DNA of 64,000 bases from Geosiphon pyriformis (Eukaryota > Glomeromycota > Glomeromycetes > Archaeosporales > Geosiphonaceae): NCBI GenBank assembly GCA_016748015.1, contig JAAOMT010000590.1, positions 491,912 to 555,911 on the forward strand, in the 5' to 3' direction. Shown in pieces: positions 23,625 through 34,997 of this stretch. A program made the position numbers and the translations under genes. Numbering within the stretch: the first letter of the stretch is position 1; each line of letters opens with the position of its first letter. Below the pieces are notes generated by a model, which saw only the letters and a list, made by a program, of their open reading frames with translations, was not told the origin of the DNA and did not search any database.

Positions 23625-24506
23625 ATGTTACAGATGATTATTTAAGGTCTTAAGTCAAATAACAAATCCGTAACTTGGTGCTAAGTTGGTGTTTTGGTGT
23701 TAATATCTGAAGGTTTTGTTGTGGAGTCCTTTGTATAATGGACAGAAATTCAAGTGTTGTCTTTTCCGTAGCCTTCTGAAATTGCAATTCCATCAAATTT
23801 CTTTCTCAGCGTGGTGGCCGGTAATCTTGGCAGAGATGCCCTTCTGGTAAGCTATCCTTAAATTCTCAATTCCTATACCCTTCCTTTGGGGTCTTTTATC
23901 AGGCTATCCTTGATGTCAATAACTTAGTGCTTAATTTTTAATCAGTTTAGTAAAACCAACAAAATGACAAAACAAAAAAAATAAAAAAAAAAATAAAGAA
24001 ATAAATGAAAGCAATTACAAGTTAGTATTCTGTCAATAGCTGTAATTAAAAGCTATTGTTCTTGTGTGGTTAAGTATCACTTACTATCAACATGAAATGT
24101 TGATAGTGGAGAGTGAATTGAGATGATGAATAATTATTTATTGATATTTGTGAATAGAAGGTTGCTTAGATCAAATCTAAACTGAGAGGTCTGTCTTTTC
24201 TATTTCTAATGCTACTGCTATATATACATAATTTGGGTTCTATAAAATCACTTACATTCCCAAGTAATGTGCTATAATTTCTTAAGCAATGCTCATATTG
24301 TTGAGCAATGTGCCATATTTTTTTGACATTGTTCCATATTGCTGAGCAATATGCCATGATTTCTGACATTGCTTCATATTGCTGAGCAATGTGCTATACT
24401 TTCTGATATTGCTCCACATTGCTAAGCAATGTGCTTATATGCTAACTACTACTTTCTTATTGGTCTACTATTTTCCTATATCTGTTTTCTTTTTCTATAA
24501 GTAACA
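23625..24506 (-). repeat. Type B LTR, 5' LTR of element 2 (882 bp)
   Basis: In minus orientation it starts at 24506 (TGTTAC) and ends at 23625 (GTAACA), followed by TGGTGCTTTCTGTGAAG as primer-binding site (about 23608-23624). It is alignable with the type A LTR, but its U3 holds repeats of ATTGCTGAGCAAT type (about 24250-24440) where type A has GGAATTCC-type repeats. A TATATATA box lies at about 24220. Confidence 0.85.
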
Positions 24507-24790
24507 ACTTATTAAATTTAATATTACATATTATTTTTGAGAAAACATTATTATTAACATGATTCAAAAGAGCATATTAGTTGGACTATTGATTAAACAA
24601 AGCACTGGATACTATATACTTTTTTATCTATTCTTTTATAATTATATTAATTATAGACTTAATTTCACAAAACTTCAGCACTATATTATTATTAACTACT
24701 AAATAATTAAGGCATTATTTTCTGAAATAACCAATCTAAAACACTTTTAATTATCTATTTCTTATTAAAACAAAAGTTTTTTATATGTTT
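24507..24790. other. AT-rich stretch with no recognised feature
   Basis: Low-complexity A/T sequence with no open frame or repeat that I can identify. Possibly more of the degraded LINE that follows. Confidence 0.5.
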
Positions 24791-24792
24791 AT

Positions 24793-27780
24793 CTATTGTC
24801 TTTCTGATAAGATTTTTCTGATAATTTTAAATTTATAGTATTTGAATATATAGTACTTTTTTTTAACTTTTGCCAAATAACATAAAATTTTTTCCAATCT
24901 TTTATTATCATTAATCATAAAATTTACTCTAAAAACTTCTTTCTTATCAATAGTAATCCAGATATTAATAAGATGATTAAATTCCAAAATTTTATTTAAA
25001 ATCAAACTTTTTATAATCTTGGCTATTAACAACTCTAGCTTGAAAAACTTAGAAAATTGCTTATTCTTTAAACACTTAAACTTACTAAACCAAAGTCTAA
25101 AAAATACTTCATTAATAGAACTTATAATTATTCTTCTTAAAATCTTTCATATTGTATTCAAATTACCATGACCTTTTGTATCATTAAATTTAGCCACTTT
25201 TTCGAAAATTTGTCTAATAAAAGCTTTTTAAACTACAACCACTTATTGATTTTAACATTCTTAATTTTGAATTTCTATCTATTTTTATTAATTTGTTTTT
25301 AATTATTATTAAGAAAAGTATTTAAGAAACTATCTAAACCAACTATAACTGAGATTGTCTTGTAATTAGTATTAAAAAACTTAAACACAATGTTAATTTC
25401 ATAACTAGTGACCACAGATGCCAAATTCTGATTCACAAAAATAAAATCAATAATTTTTTCTATTTTTCTAAAATTGTCCTAAGTAAAAGTTTTGACTAAC
25501 AAATTAATATATATATTAATTAATATAACTTAAAGCTAATTAGTTTAATAAAGTTTTTTATTAATAAAATATATAAAATTTAAAATAAAATAAGTTTTGT
25601 ATTTAAACAACTAAATTTTTATATAAAAGTTTTGGTTTTTTTAACAATAATAAAAACTTTAAAAATATCTAATAATATAATACTTAAAATTTTTATTTGT
25701 ATTTTTAAAATTGATTTTTAAGAGTTTTATGTTTTATAATTTTAATAAATTGACTAAAAAGAGTTAAATGTTTTTTATATAATAAGTTTTTATTAATAAA
25801 CAAAATTTTTTTAATTATTTTTTTAAACATATTAAAAAATAATAATATTATTATTGTTATATATTTAAATTTTTTTTTAATAATTAATTTTTTTGGTTTA
25901 ATAATAATATATATTCTATTATTATTATTATTAAATACAATTAATAAATAAATTTAATTATTACTTAATATACAGAATCAGACTAAGTAATTCAGACTAA
26001 ATACAACTCATGTACTTACTATATATAGCTAACCACTTAGGCCAAACAAAACAAAACAATATATTTATAAGAATTTTTACACTACTATTTAAGCCAAAAA
26101 AAAAACATGATCTATAACTGTTAAAACTAATTGTAAACAATTCAATAATACCAAAAAGTTTAACTATACTATTTGATATTTTAGTTATTAAATTACTAGC
26201 TAGATCAGACATCATACTGCTATTTCTTATAAAACCAGTTTTTTCTATCTCAGTTTTAAATTTAAATCTACTAAGCCAAATCATAAAATAATATTTCTTT
26301 ATCAATCAACTTATAAAACTAATAATTGTTACTAGAAATTTTTTTTTGGTCTCAAAAACTGTTAATGTTTTAACACACCAAGATTTTAGCACAAAATTTT
26401 TGCAAATCATAGTATACAAACTTATATTTAATAAATATCTAAATAGAATGTCCACTACAAAATTAAAAAAAAAAAACACAGACCCTAATCAATAATTTTC
26501 AAAGACCAGAGAACTTTAACTGTATTTTTTTATGATATTCAGCATTCTTAGCACAAGTAAAAACGTGATCTGAAAGTTCTACTTTATTATACAATAAACA
26601 CAATACATTTGGATATTTCTTATTATATAATTTTTTTTTAATTACTATTAGCAAGCACTTATGTACAGCTTTTATTAAGTATGTATACAAATTAGCAAAA
26701 TTTCTGCTAGTAAATTCAGACAACATATGTTGATCAGAATGTTATATTTTCACAATAGACAGCCAATTTATGTCTTCAATTAAATTGCTTGGCACCACTT
26801 TACAACTAAAACCAACTTCTTATCAAGCATAACAAATAAAATAGTACACATTATAAATAAAGTATTGGGCATTGCCAGAAACAGTTGTGTTATTAGCCAC
26901 AATATAATGTTCATGTATTTTACTTAGCAGAAACAAGAAAGAACCAGCAGCTTCACTTGCAATCTAATTTGTCTTTTTATTGTCTAGAATTTTTAAATAA
27001 CTCTTGATCTTTATTTATTTGAACAAAAGATTCTTATTTTTTAGCAAATTTGCAATATGCCTCTTTTCTATTTAACAGCAGTTACAAAAGTCAGATACCA
27101 CAAAGTTTTTCTTAGCAACACAAGCATTAATAGCTCTCTGGCTATCCAAATACAAAATTATTGTATAAAACAAAAAGACATACTTCAAAGACAAAGCAAC
27201 AGTCTGTAATTCAACCAAAATTAACAATAAAAAACCACTTATTCCAACTCCAATGCTCATATTTACAGCTAGAAAATACACAACAGTTTTATTAATAACA
27301 TTAGCAAAACTCATGTTTTTTAAAAAATCATCTGTATATACTTTAATAACCCCAAACTAAATTTTATGCAAGCATTCACATACATTAAAAAATTTGTTAA
27401 AGTTCAGAACACTAAAACTATATAACACACTAGTATAAGCAGAACTAACTGATGATGTCTCAATATTACACAAAAACTTTGATGTCAACTTAAACCAAAA
27501 TAACACAGAGCTTTTAAAATTCAATCTTTTTTAACAACAAAATGTTTTCCAATCCATTACACAACTTTTTTTGTCCAAAAGCCTATTACTAAATACCACC
27601 TCAAATTTTTTTAAAAAACAAACCAAATTGTAATATTAAGACTTTTTTAAAATGTCAGACATCAAAAATCTTTTAGAATCATAAAACATGCTAAGCAAAT
27701 TGTTATTTAGAAACAAACTATTGGCCAAAAAATTCTTATTATTTTAGCTAAAAAATTATTAAAAGAACTGATACACAATT
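24793..27780 (-). mobile_element. Degenerate LINE-type retrotransposon, minus strand
   Basis: The minus strand, read from about 27780 down, shows the RT thumb (VVFSNRLLDKK, VMDWKTFC), then RNase H (VYTDDFLKN at about 27330; VELQTVALSL and ILYLDSQRAINAC at 27072-27314), then the C-terminal Cys/His region (YNKKYPNVLCLLYNK, LSDHVFTCAKNAEYH at 26499-26726) and a tail at 25997-26305. The segment 24793-25032 may be a further piece. These blocks are in the order I remember for LINEs of Glomeromycotina. The sequence is very AT-rich and full of stops. A strongly AT-biased stretch at 25500-25950 has no readable protein. Confidence 0.72.
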
Positions 27781-27857
27781 TTACAGAACATTACAAAAAA
27801 TTTAAAAAAGTTCAGTCCAAAATTTGTAAGTTCAAAAGTCTGTGACAAAACAACTAC

Positions 27858-28676
27858 TGTTATAAATAATTATTTGGGACATTAGAACAAATAACAAATT
27901 CATAATTTGGTATTCAATAGTTGTTAATAATGATGATTTCTGAAGGTTTTGAAGTTTGAAAGTTTTGGTTAAGTTTTTTGTATAATAAAAAAAAATTTAA
28001 TTAATGAGTTTTTTTTATGAATTTTTTTTTTAGCATAATGGCCAGTTTATTCTAACAGTTGTGTTTTTCTGGTAAGCTATCTTTAAGTTTGTTTCTACTC
28101 TTGTTTTACAGATCTTTTATCAAACTATTTTTAATATTAATTACTTAGAAATTAATTCCTTAATCAATTAATAAACAATAAAGAAAACAAAATAAAATAA
28201 AAAATTAATATCCCATCAATAGCCATAATCAAGAGCTATTGGTCTAATGTGGTTAAGTATTAAATTTATTAATATAGAGTGTTTGATAATATGAAATTAA
28301 TTAATATTTCTTAATTAAGTAATAAAAATATAGATTTGAATAATAATAGATGTTTTATTAATATGTATATAATTTTATTTTAAGTTATAAAAAACTATCT
28401 TTTAAAAAAAAAAGTTGTAAATAATTATTTATTATTAGCTAATGTTTTGTCTACTAATTGTTCTTTTTTTGCTTTTAATACTTTTGCTATATATACATAA
28501 TTTGTATTATACAAGATTTTTTGAAATTTTTCAATTTTTTAAAATAAATTCTAGAATTCCGAAATTCTAAAATCCTGTAATTCTTTAAGAAAAATCTTAA
28601 AATTCTTTTTTTTATTATATTTCTTTCTTATTGGTTATTTTTTTATCTATTATAATTCTTATTTGTATAAATAATA
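27858..28676 (-). repeat. Degenerate type A/B LTR, AT-mutated
   Basis: Aligns along its length with the LTRs at 4778-5647 and 23625-24506, for example the block with AACAAATTCATAATTTGGT and the TATATATA box near 28490. Most differences are C to T or G to A. It is followed by the polypurine-tract side sequence (AATATTGAGCTCT), which identifies it as a 3' LTR. Confidence 0.75.
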
Positions 28677-29613
28677 ATATATTTTTTTTTAATATTGAGC
28701 TCTATTAAAATCTTCCAAATTTCTTAACTTTTCTAAATTTATATTGATATACAAATAAGATTTCAATCTAATGGCAGTTTTTTTTGGATATTTAAGATTA
28801 AACTTTGTATTAGTATTATATATGTGTTTTGACATAATATTTTTATTATTATTGTTAAACCATTTAAGTTCTTGTTTCTTTGAAAGATTTTAAAATACAA
28901 TATATTGTTTAGAGTTAAAATTGGGATTTAAATTATTGTTGCTACTGTTGCTATTATAAACAATATTAAAATTATTGTTGTTATTATTGTTAAAATCTAA
29001 ATTGGAATTAGTTTTGATTCTGATTTCAAAATATAATTGCTAATTAATTCTTTTTCTTTAGAGATTAAATAAATTATGCATAATAATAGATTGTAAATGA
29101 GATTACAATTGTTACAATATTTGAAGTTATTAAGAATTAGACAATATTTACAGAGTTTAGTATTTAATTATTTTAAATATTGCTCTTGTTTTTTTAAGTA
29201 AGTGCTAAATCTTGATAATGTTTATAAAATTTTTTTGAATTGCTTAAGATATCAATAAAAATATCTGGGTTTGAAATTAGAATAGTTTTAATAAGTTGTT
29301 TTTAATTATTAATATTTTATTAAATAAAATGTCTTTGATTTTAGTACTTGCTATTTGTCAGATTTTGTTTTTGTTGTATAAGTAACTGTCTAAATATAAG
29401 AGTGCTCAGTTTTACATAGTATTAAAAGACATTTTTCTGTTTATCTAGTTGCTTATAAAAATTATGTATTGGTATAATGTGTTATATATTTTTTTATAAC
29501 CAAGAATGTTATTCCATATTATTTTATTAAGTAGTGTTTTTTTGCAAGCAAAACATAGTTTGTTGTTATACTTTTTTTGTCATTTTGAATAACCAAAGCA
29601 TTTTTGATAATAT
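28677..29613 (-). mobile_element. Internal-deletion derivative of the element 1 family
   Basis: Directly after the polypurine-tract side sequence, at about 28760, the minus strand jumps to the dUTPase motif 1 region, then to the acidic linker, zinc ribbon and cysteine-rich region (up to 29613, equivalent to about 1540 in element 1). RT, RNase H and integrase are missing, so this copy lost most of pol. It is heavily C-to-T/G-to-A mutated and is cut at 29613 by the LTR that follows. Confidence 0.72.
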
Positions 29614-30290
29614 TGTTACGGGTTGGAATAACAAGCTAATGGATAGTAAGGAAGAACAAAATTGTAAGGTAATGGAAATAATCAAAGGGGATTCAACTTC
29701 AAAGAGTGAATTGAATGAATAAGGATTCAATGTGCGAGATCAGTCTTATAAAATATCTCAGTCATTATTTTTTTCAAGAATAACCAAGGAATCTGAAGGT
29801 AGAGGGATAGTCTGTACTGTCAACAATTGATCACCACTAGTATTAATTCTATGCCTTCACTTTGGCACTCTTAGAATTTAATATCAGGTATCAACTTGTG
29901 CTCTTCAGTCATGTTTATACAAATAGTCTTCAAATACTACAATTATTCAAACAGAAAAAGGCCAATAAGTAATCTTTTATCCTAAGATGTTCAGATACTT
30001 GAAGATAAAGAAAAAGAAATTAGTGATAAGAGAGTGATTGAGATGAAATTGTTATTTTATTTATTTGATTCTTGTTTGAGATATGATTTTCTACAGCTAA
30101 GAGACTCATCACTTATATATCTGTTGAAAGTGGTCAATGACCAGGTCAATGATCAGGTTAATGATCAGGTCAACGGTCAGGTCATTAATTAGGTCAATAA
30201 TCACTATCTAAAAATAGAGTGGCTAATTATATGACATCAGTGGCTAATACATGTGATAACTAATAAAAATTATGGGTTTCAATCATAACA
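29614..30290 (-). repeat. Type C LTR (677 bp), probably a 3' LTR
   Basis: Ends are TGTTA and TAACA. A second, mutated copy of the same length lies inverted at about 43670-44346. On the minus strand it has tandem GGTCAATGACC-type repeats (about 30130-30200) just upstream of an ATATATAAG box (about 30112), as in the other LTRs, which sets the orientation. A purine tract (GAAAAGAATAA on the minus strand) abuts its start at 30290, so internal sequence should lie at 30291 and above. Confidence 0.7.
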
Positions 30291-30511
30291 TTATTCTTTT
30301 CAAAAAGATTGAGCTTTGGCAAAATCAAGCTATTTATAGGGTATTCTAATTGAAGGGTTTTGTCTAACTCAAAACTAACTAGTTTGTTGAAATCTTTTGT
30401 GGATAGAGTGTATAGTACTTGAGACAAAATAAGCTTTGTATCCAAGAGACCAAATCTTTGTATAAGAGTTTTGGCTCTTCTTGCAATGATCAAAACTCTT
30501 GGGACATCTAA
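30291..30511 (-). mobile_element. Internal fragment next to the type C LTR
   Basis: A minus-strand frame (30260-30493, 77 codons) reads into the LTR. I do not recognise the protein. By position it would be the 3' end of the internal region of the type C element, cut off by element 4. Confidence 0.4.
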
Positions 30512-30515
30512 ATGT
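30512..30515. other. ATGT flanking element 4, left copy
   Basis: ATGT precedes the 5' LTR and recurs at 40608-40611 directly after the 3' LTR. It is probably a 4-5 bp target-site duplication, the size usual for Ty3/gypsy elements. Confidence 0.6.
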
Positions 30516-31364
30516 TGTTACTCATAGAAATATAGGAAATATATTAACATAATTATTAGCCAATCAGAAGTAGGCATAGTAAATGTGCAATTCCAGGATT
30601 CCAGGAATTTCAGGATTCTCCAACGAGGAATTGCAGGATTCCAGAATTCCAGGATTTCTCTCAAAAGAATTGCAGGATTCTAGGAATTCCAGAATTCCTG
30701 TCATGAAAAATCGAGGAATTGAGGAATTTCAATTATGTATATATAGCAACAGGTTTAGAAGCTGAAAAGACAAACCTCTCAGTTTAAATTTGATTTAAGC
30801 AATTTTCTAGTTCCCAATTATCAAATAAATAATTATTTTATATCTCAATTCATTCTCCACTATCAACACTTCATGTTGATAGTAATTGATACTTAACCAC
30901 ACTGGAACAATAGTTCTTGATTATGGCTATTAATGGAATATTAACTTACCAAATTGCCTTGGCTTATTTTCATCATTGTTATTTTTTTTATTTTATTTCT
31001 TTCTTTTTTTGATTTTGTTGTGCATACTAATTGATTGAGGATTAAAAGCACTGAGTTATTGACATCATGGATAGCCTGGTAAAAGACCCAGAAATAAGAG
31101 TAGATTTATATATATTATCAGTTAGCTTACCAGAAGGGCATGACTGCCAGAATAAATCTGGCCATCAAGCTGAGAAAAAAATTGGGAAACAACTGACAAC
31201 AAACAACAAATCACCACACTATTGAATCTCTGTCTATTATACAAAGAACTCCATCAAAACTTTCAGATACAATACTTTTAGAATATCATTGACAGAAATA
31301 GCTTTTGAGTACCAAGTTATGGGTTTGTTATTTGACTTGAGACTCCAAATATTCAACTGTAACA
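30516..31364 (+). repeat. Element 4 5' LTR, type A (849 bp)
   Basis: TGTTAC...GTAACA ends. Imperfect GGAATTCC/AGGATT repeats lie at about 30588-30725, then a TATATATAG box at about 30737-30745 that may set the transcription start. It matches 39755-40607. Confidence 0.93.
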
Positions 31365-31366
31365 TT

Positions 31367-31383
31367 TGGTGCTCCCTGTGAGG
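31367..31383 (+). other. Element 4 primer-binding site
   Basis: TGGTGCTCCCTGTGAGG begins two bases after the LTR. It would pair with a tRNA ending in GAGCACCA; the tRNA is not identified. Confidence 0.6.
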
Positions 31384-31426
31384 TATAATCCTACAAAGAA
31401 CCAGCACCAACAACACCAAACCAAAA

Positions 31427-33180
31427 GTGGCAGAATCAGAAATAATAGAGACAAACCATTTAGAATTTGTGAAATCCTTATTTCAACAGTACAGCCAGCA
31501 GCTAGGCCTAAACAACAACTATTACCCAGCAGAATCAGCTTTCAACTTCTACATTAATGAAAGAATCACAGATTTTCTAGGAAAACCAGTTGACATTGAA
31601 TCAGCAAGAGAAAATTTCTATTTGGAACTAATCCAACACACCAACTTACCAAGAAATCACAGCTTTGCACTCATCATCAGAGAAATCAACCAAGAAATTA
31701 AAAAATATACACAAAAGACATTCCCTATTACTTATCAGGACAAAGACAAAGAAAAACTACAGATACCAGCAGTAACATCCAATGAATACAAATTCCTAAC
31801 TGGAAGAAACAAAGAATTGAATCTCCAATATATCCATCATACTATTACATGTCCAGAAGTACCATCAACATTACATCAGCAGATGTGTCCACCAGTACAA
31901 AGATGTCGCTAGCAAAAATCATATTTCAGAGTAAACAAAAAAAAACAAACTATTAGGAGCATATGGAGATTATTTTGAAGGATTTAAATCAAGATTGCCA
32001 ACACCATCAGGATTTCAATCACCGCTTCATCAGCCAGATTTCAGAACCATCAGTTCTTGGAAAATTACTGAATCAGAAGAAAAAGAAGACGAGGATCAAG
32101 AATTTAATTACCAAAACCTGATCCTAGAAAACCCGAACATTCAAACTCAGTAATATTTAGAAAATTCAGAAATCGAAACTCCGAATATTTGAACTCTGCC
32201 AAATCAAAGAAATCAAAACCCCGAGTTAATTCATCAACAAAACCTACCTCCAGTTATCATCATTGATTAACCACCAATTGAGCCAATTAGTGAGCCAATT
32301 TAACCACCTCAAGTATCACCCTAACAACCATTACCTCTTTAACAACCACTTCAATAGCCACCACAACCATCCAACTTAGATCCAATGGCCTACGCACCAA
32401 TTGCAAAACTTGACAACTTTACCAGTGAAGAGGATGATGCTCAAGTATGACTGAATGATGTAGAAAAGGCCATCGCAGCCAACAGATAGAATGACGTCTG
32501 AACAATGCAAGCCATTTCCTACTTTCTTAAGAATACCGCTAATTCATGGTACCAGAGCTTGATTAATAAACCACAAGATTTTAATGCCTTCAAAGTAGAA
32601 TTCCTAAGATATTTCAGCAACAATAACAGCATCAATTGCTTAGTCAACACATTTACCATTATGAAACAAGAAGAAACTGAAACAGTTACCACTTACCTGG
32701 AACGCTTCCATCAAAATCTGTGCCAAATTCAAGCAATTGATGCCAACTATTTCACAGCACCACAGATCCTCAACCAGTTTATCCATGGCCTGTGCAATAG
32801 CATTTTACAACATATATGTCTGTTACATCCAGGCATACTTCAAGATGCAGTCATACATGCCAGAAATTTTAAATCTGCTGAGTCAGAGACCAATCATGCC
32901 CAAACCATTAATCTAGTAATAAATAGATCATCTGAATTGGATTCCAAATTGGAGAAGTTCAGTGAATCAATTAATAAGAGATTAAAAGGATACTTAGCTG
33001 ACAATCATGCCATTTATCAGCCTCCACAACGATGTAATAATCAAGAAAACTCTAATTGTGGCCAAAATCAACCACATCCATCTTCATCAAACAATCAACA
33101 GTGGCAACAAGAAACATGTATCTGCCACTATTGTGGTAAACAAGGACATATTTAAATTAACTGCTGCCAGTGTTTAAATA
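31427..33180 (+). pseudogene. Element 4 gag
   Basis: N-terminal ORF of 161 codons (AFNFYINERITDFLG) at 31427-31912; a Pro/Gln-rich broken segment; the capsid-like part at 32505-33155 (SNNNSINCLVNTF, LNQFIHGLCNSILQHI); and one CCHC zinc knuckle, CHYCGKQGHI, whose last Cys follows a TAA. Gag would form the particle and package RNA. The N-terminal frame opens after a TGA at 31379-31381 and has no ATG; the first candidate is GTG at 31427. The same leader sequence is found in elements 1 and 2. Confidence 0.82.
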
Positions 33181-33392
33181 ACCAATGATCGGGAAATCAA
33201 TATCGAAACCCCAATTGCCAGTTCTCAACTCCGAATCATCAATCAAACACCACACAGTATCAACACTTATCTCATTATGCACCAATAACACAGCAATTAA
33301 TTTATCAACTACCAGTATATCAAGCCCCAATTTATCAGCCACAGCCACAGGTAATATATCAACTGCAACTGCCAACAATCTATCAACCCCAA

Positions 33393-34277
33393 ATGATTCA
33401 GACCCCGTCACAAAACTTACCAGCCAGTAGAGTTCAAAGACCAAGAATTACACAGCAAAACTGGAGATTGTCGATGGTAGTTCATCAGCCAATCCCCAGC
33501 TCCTCCAGTCAAACAAAATCTTGTCAATGGAATTCAGGTGCTGGTCATTCCCAAAACCCAAATTCCCAGGACTATTTAAGTCTCCTGGTTACCCCAGAAG
33601 ACATCTCACCCAGCAACCAGGAACTCACCCAAAAACAACAAATACTTACCAGCAATATTCTGCCATCAACAGTCATCAACGACAAATCACTAGCTGTTAT
33701 CTTTCCATTCGAGATCAAAGAGCCGTCAAGTACCCCATTATTTAATGGAGCCACTCTCAATAAAAAACCCATCACTGCGATGTACACAGATGCTAAAGTT
33801 GATGGTCAATCCATCAAATTGATCCTTGATAGCAGTTCAGCAGGCAGTATCATCACATGACAACTCATAGACCAATTAGATCACCGAGTTAATTGAGCTG
33901 CCAGCGCCAGAATTATCACAGCTAATGGAACAACCAAAACTCCAATTGGCAAAACCAATAACTTCCCTTTCAAAGTCAACAGCATTATGACTCTTATTAA
34001 AGTTTTAGTGATGGAAGCCACTCAATACTAAGCTCTAGTTGGTAATGACTGGCTGTCCAAAGTCAACACGATGTTAGACTGGAACACCAAAGAACTCCAG
34101 CTAACATATCAGGACCAACACATATGTGTACCAGCCATGTATGGTCATTTTAAAACTTCTCCAAGAGAGAAACTATTGATCAAACTGGAGGAGAAGAAAA
34201 AGAAATCTATCTGGAAAGCTTACCAAGTCTCCTGGGCTGATGCCAACCACAATGAACTACTACCAATACTTTCATAG
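33393..34277 (+). pseudogene. Element 4 retropepsin-like protease
   Basis: PITAMYTDAKVDGQSIK and LILDSSSAGSIIT (active-site Asp present, in DSS context) followed by a TGA, then PIGKTNNFPFKV and ALVGNDWLSKVN. It would process the polyprotein. Preceded by a Gln/Pro-rich linker from the zinc knuckle and followed by a Lys/Glu-rich segment. Confidence 0.82.
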
Positions 34278-34331
34278 AACAACAACCCCAAGGGAAAGCA
34301 AAAAGAGGAACTGATCTGGGAGACAGACAAT

Positions 34332-34995
34332 TTGACCTGGACTGACAATGAACAAGAAGAACCATTGAGTTGGGAGTGGAAAGAAGAAAAGAGAAAAAGG
34401 AAAGAGAGGGAGAAAGAAAACACTCAAGCCAACAACACTTATATTCCATACACCTATGATCAACAACAATCATTGATCTATTGCCAATCCAAACTAATAT
34501 GTGTTGATTGTGGCAAGAAATTGTTGTCAATGGGTGCATGCTGTGGTGACAACAAAGAATATCAGACAGCAACCAAGTTCTATTGCCATGCATGCCTTGT
34601 AAAACATTTTAGAAGACCAAAACAAGTGAGAAAATAGGATAATACACTATGTTTAGTCTGTGGAGAAACTCTTTTCAATGAAGGAATGTGGAACAATATT
34701 CCTGGAAGAGGAGGAATGTGCGACATTTCCTGCCAATACACAATCCTCATCAGCAACTGGATCGAGAAAGGGACACCAATAGAAGCCACCTGGAGAAGAG
34801 CTGTACAGTGATTAAACAGTTGTCCACATAACGACAATAAATTATGGCAAATGGCAATTGCCAAAATTGAAGGCACGTCATCAGAAGAAATCAGGACAAT
34901 TAAAAACAACCCACCAGAACCCATCGAGCTTGACTGAGACGTAAAGCCAGTCATAAATTTTCTGAAACCAGAAAAGTTCTATGAACACTACCAAA
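34332..34995 (+). pseudogene. Element 4 cysteine-rich region
   Basis: Lys/Glu-rich lead, then LICVDCGKKLLSMGACCGD, FYCHACLVKHF, a TAG at a Trp position, LCLVCGETLF and GGMCDISCQY. At least eight cysteines occur in pairs, consistent with two zinc-binding modules. A helical segment follows (LWQMAIAKIEG). The same series is present in elements 1, 2 and 3. No named family is recognised. Confidence 0.75.
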
Positions 34996-34997
34996 AC

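Larger units (their letters stand above)
5648..24506 (-). mobile_element. Element 2: Ty3/gypsy retrotransposon split by element 3
   Basis: The minus-strand element runs from a type B 5' LTR (23625-24506) through gag and protease (20626-23624), is interrupted at 11056-20625 by element 3, and continues with the cysteine-rich region, dUTPase, RT, RNase H, integrase and a 3' ORF (5648-11055). Its 3' LTR is the type A LTR at 4778-5647. The two LTRs are of different subfamilies, so the element is a recombinant. The sequence flanking element 3 joins up when aligned with the corresponding stretch of element 1 (about 1780-1900). Confidence 0.88.

Noticed and set aside
30588-30725. CRISPR-like array in the type A LTR
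   Set aside because: Repeats are short, imperfect and without regular unique spacers, and recur in every LTR of this type; the genome is fungal.
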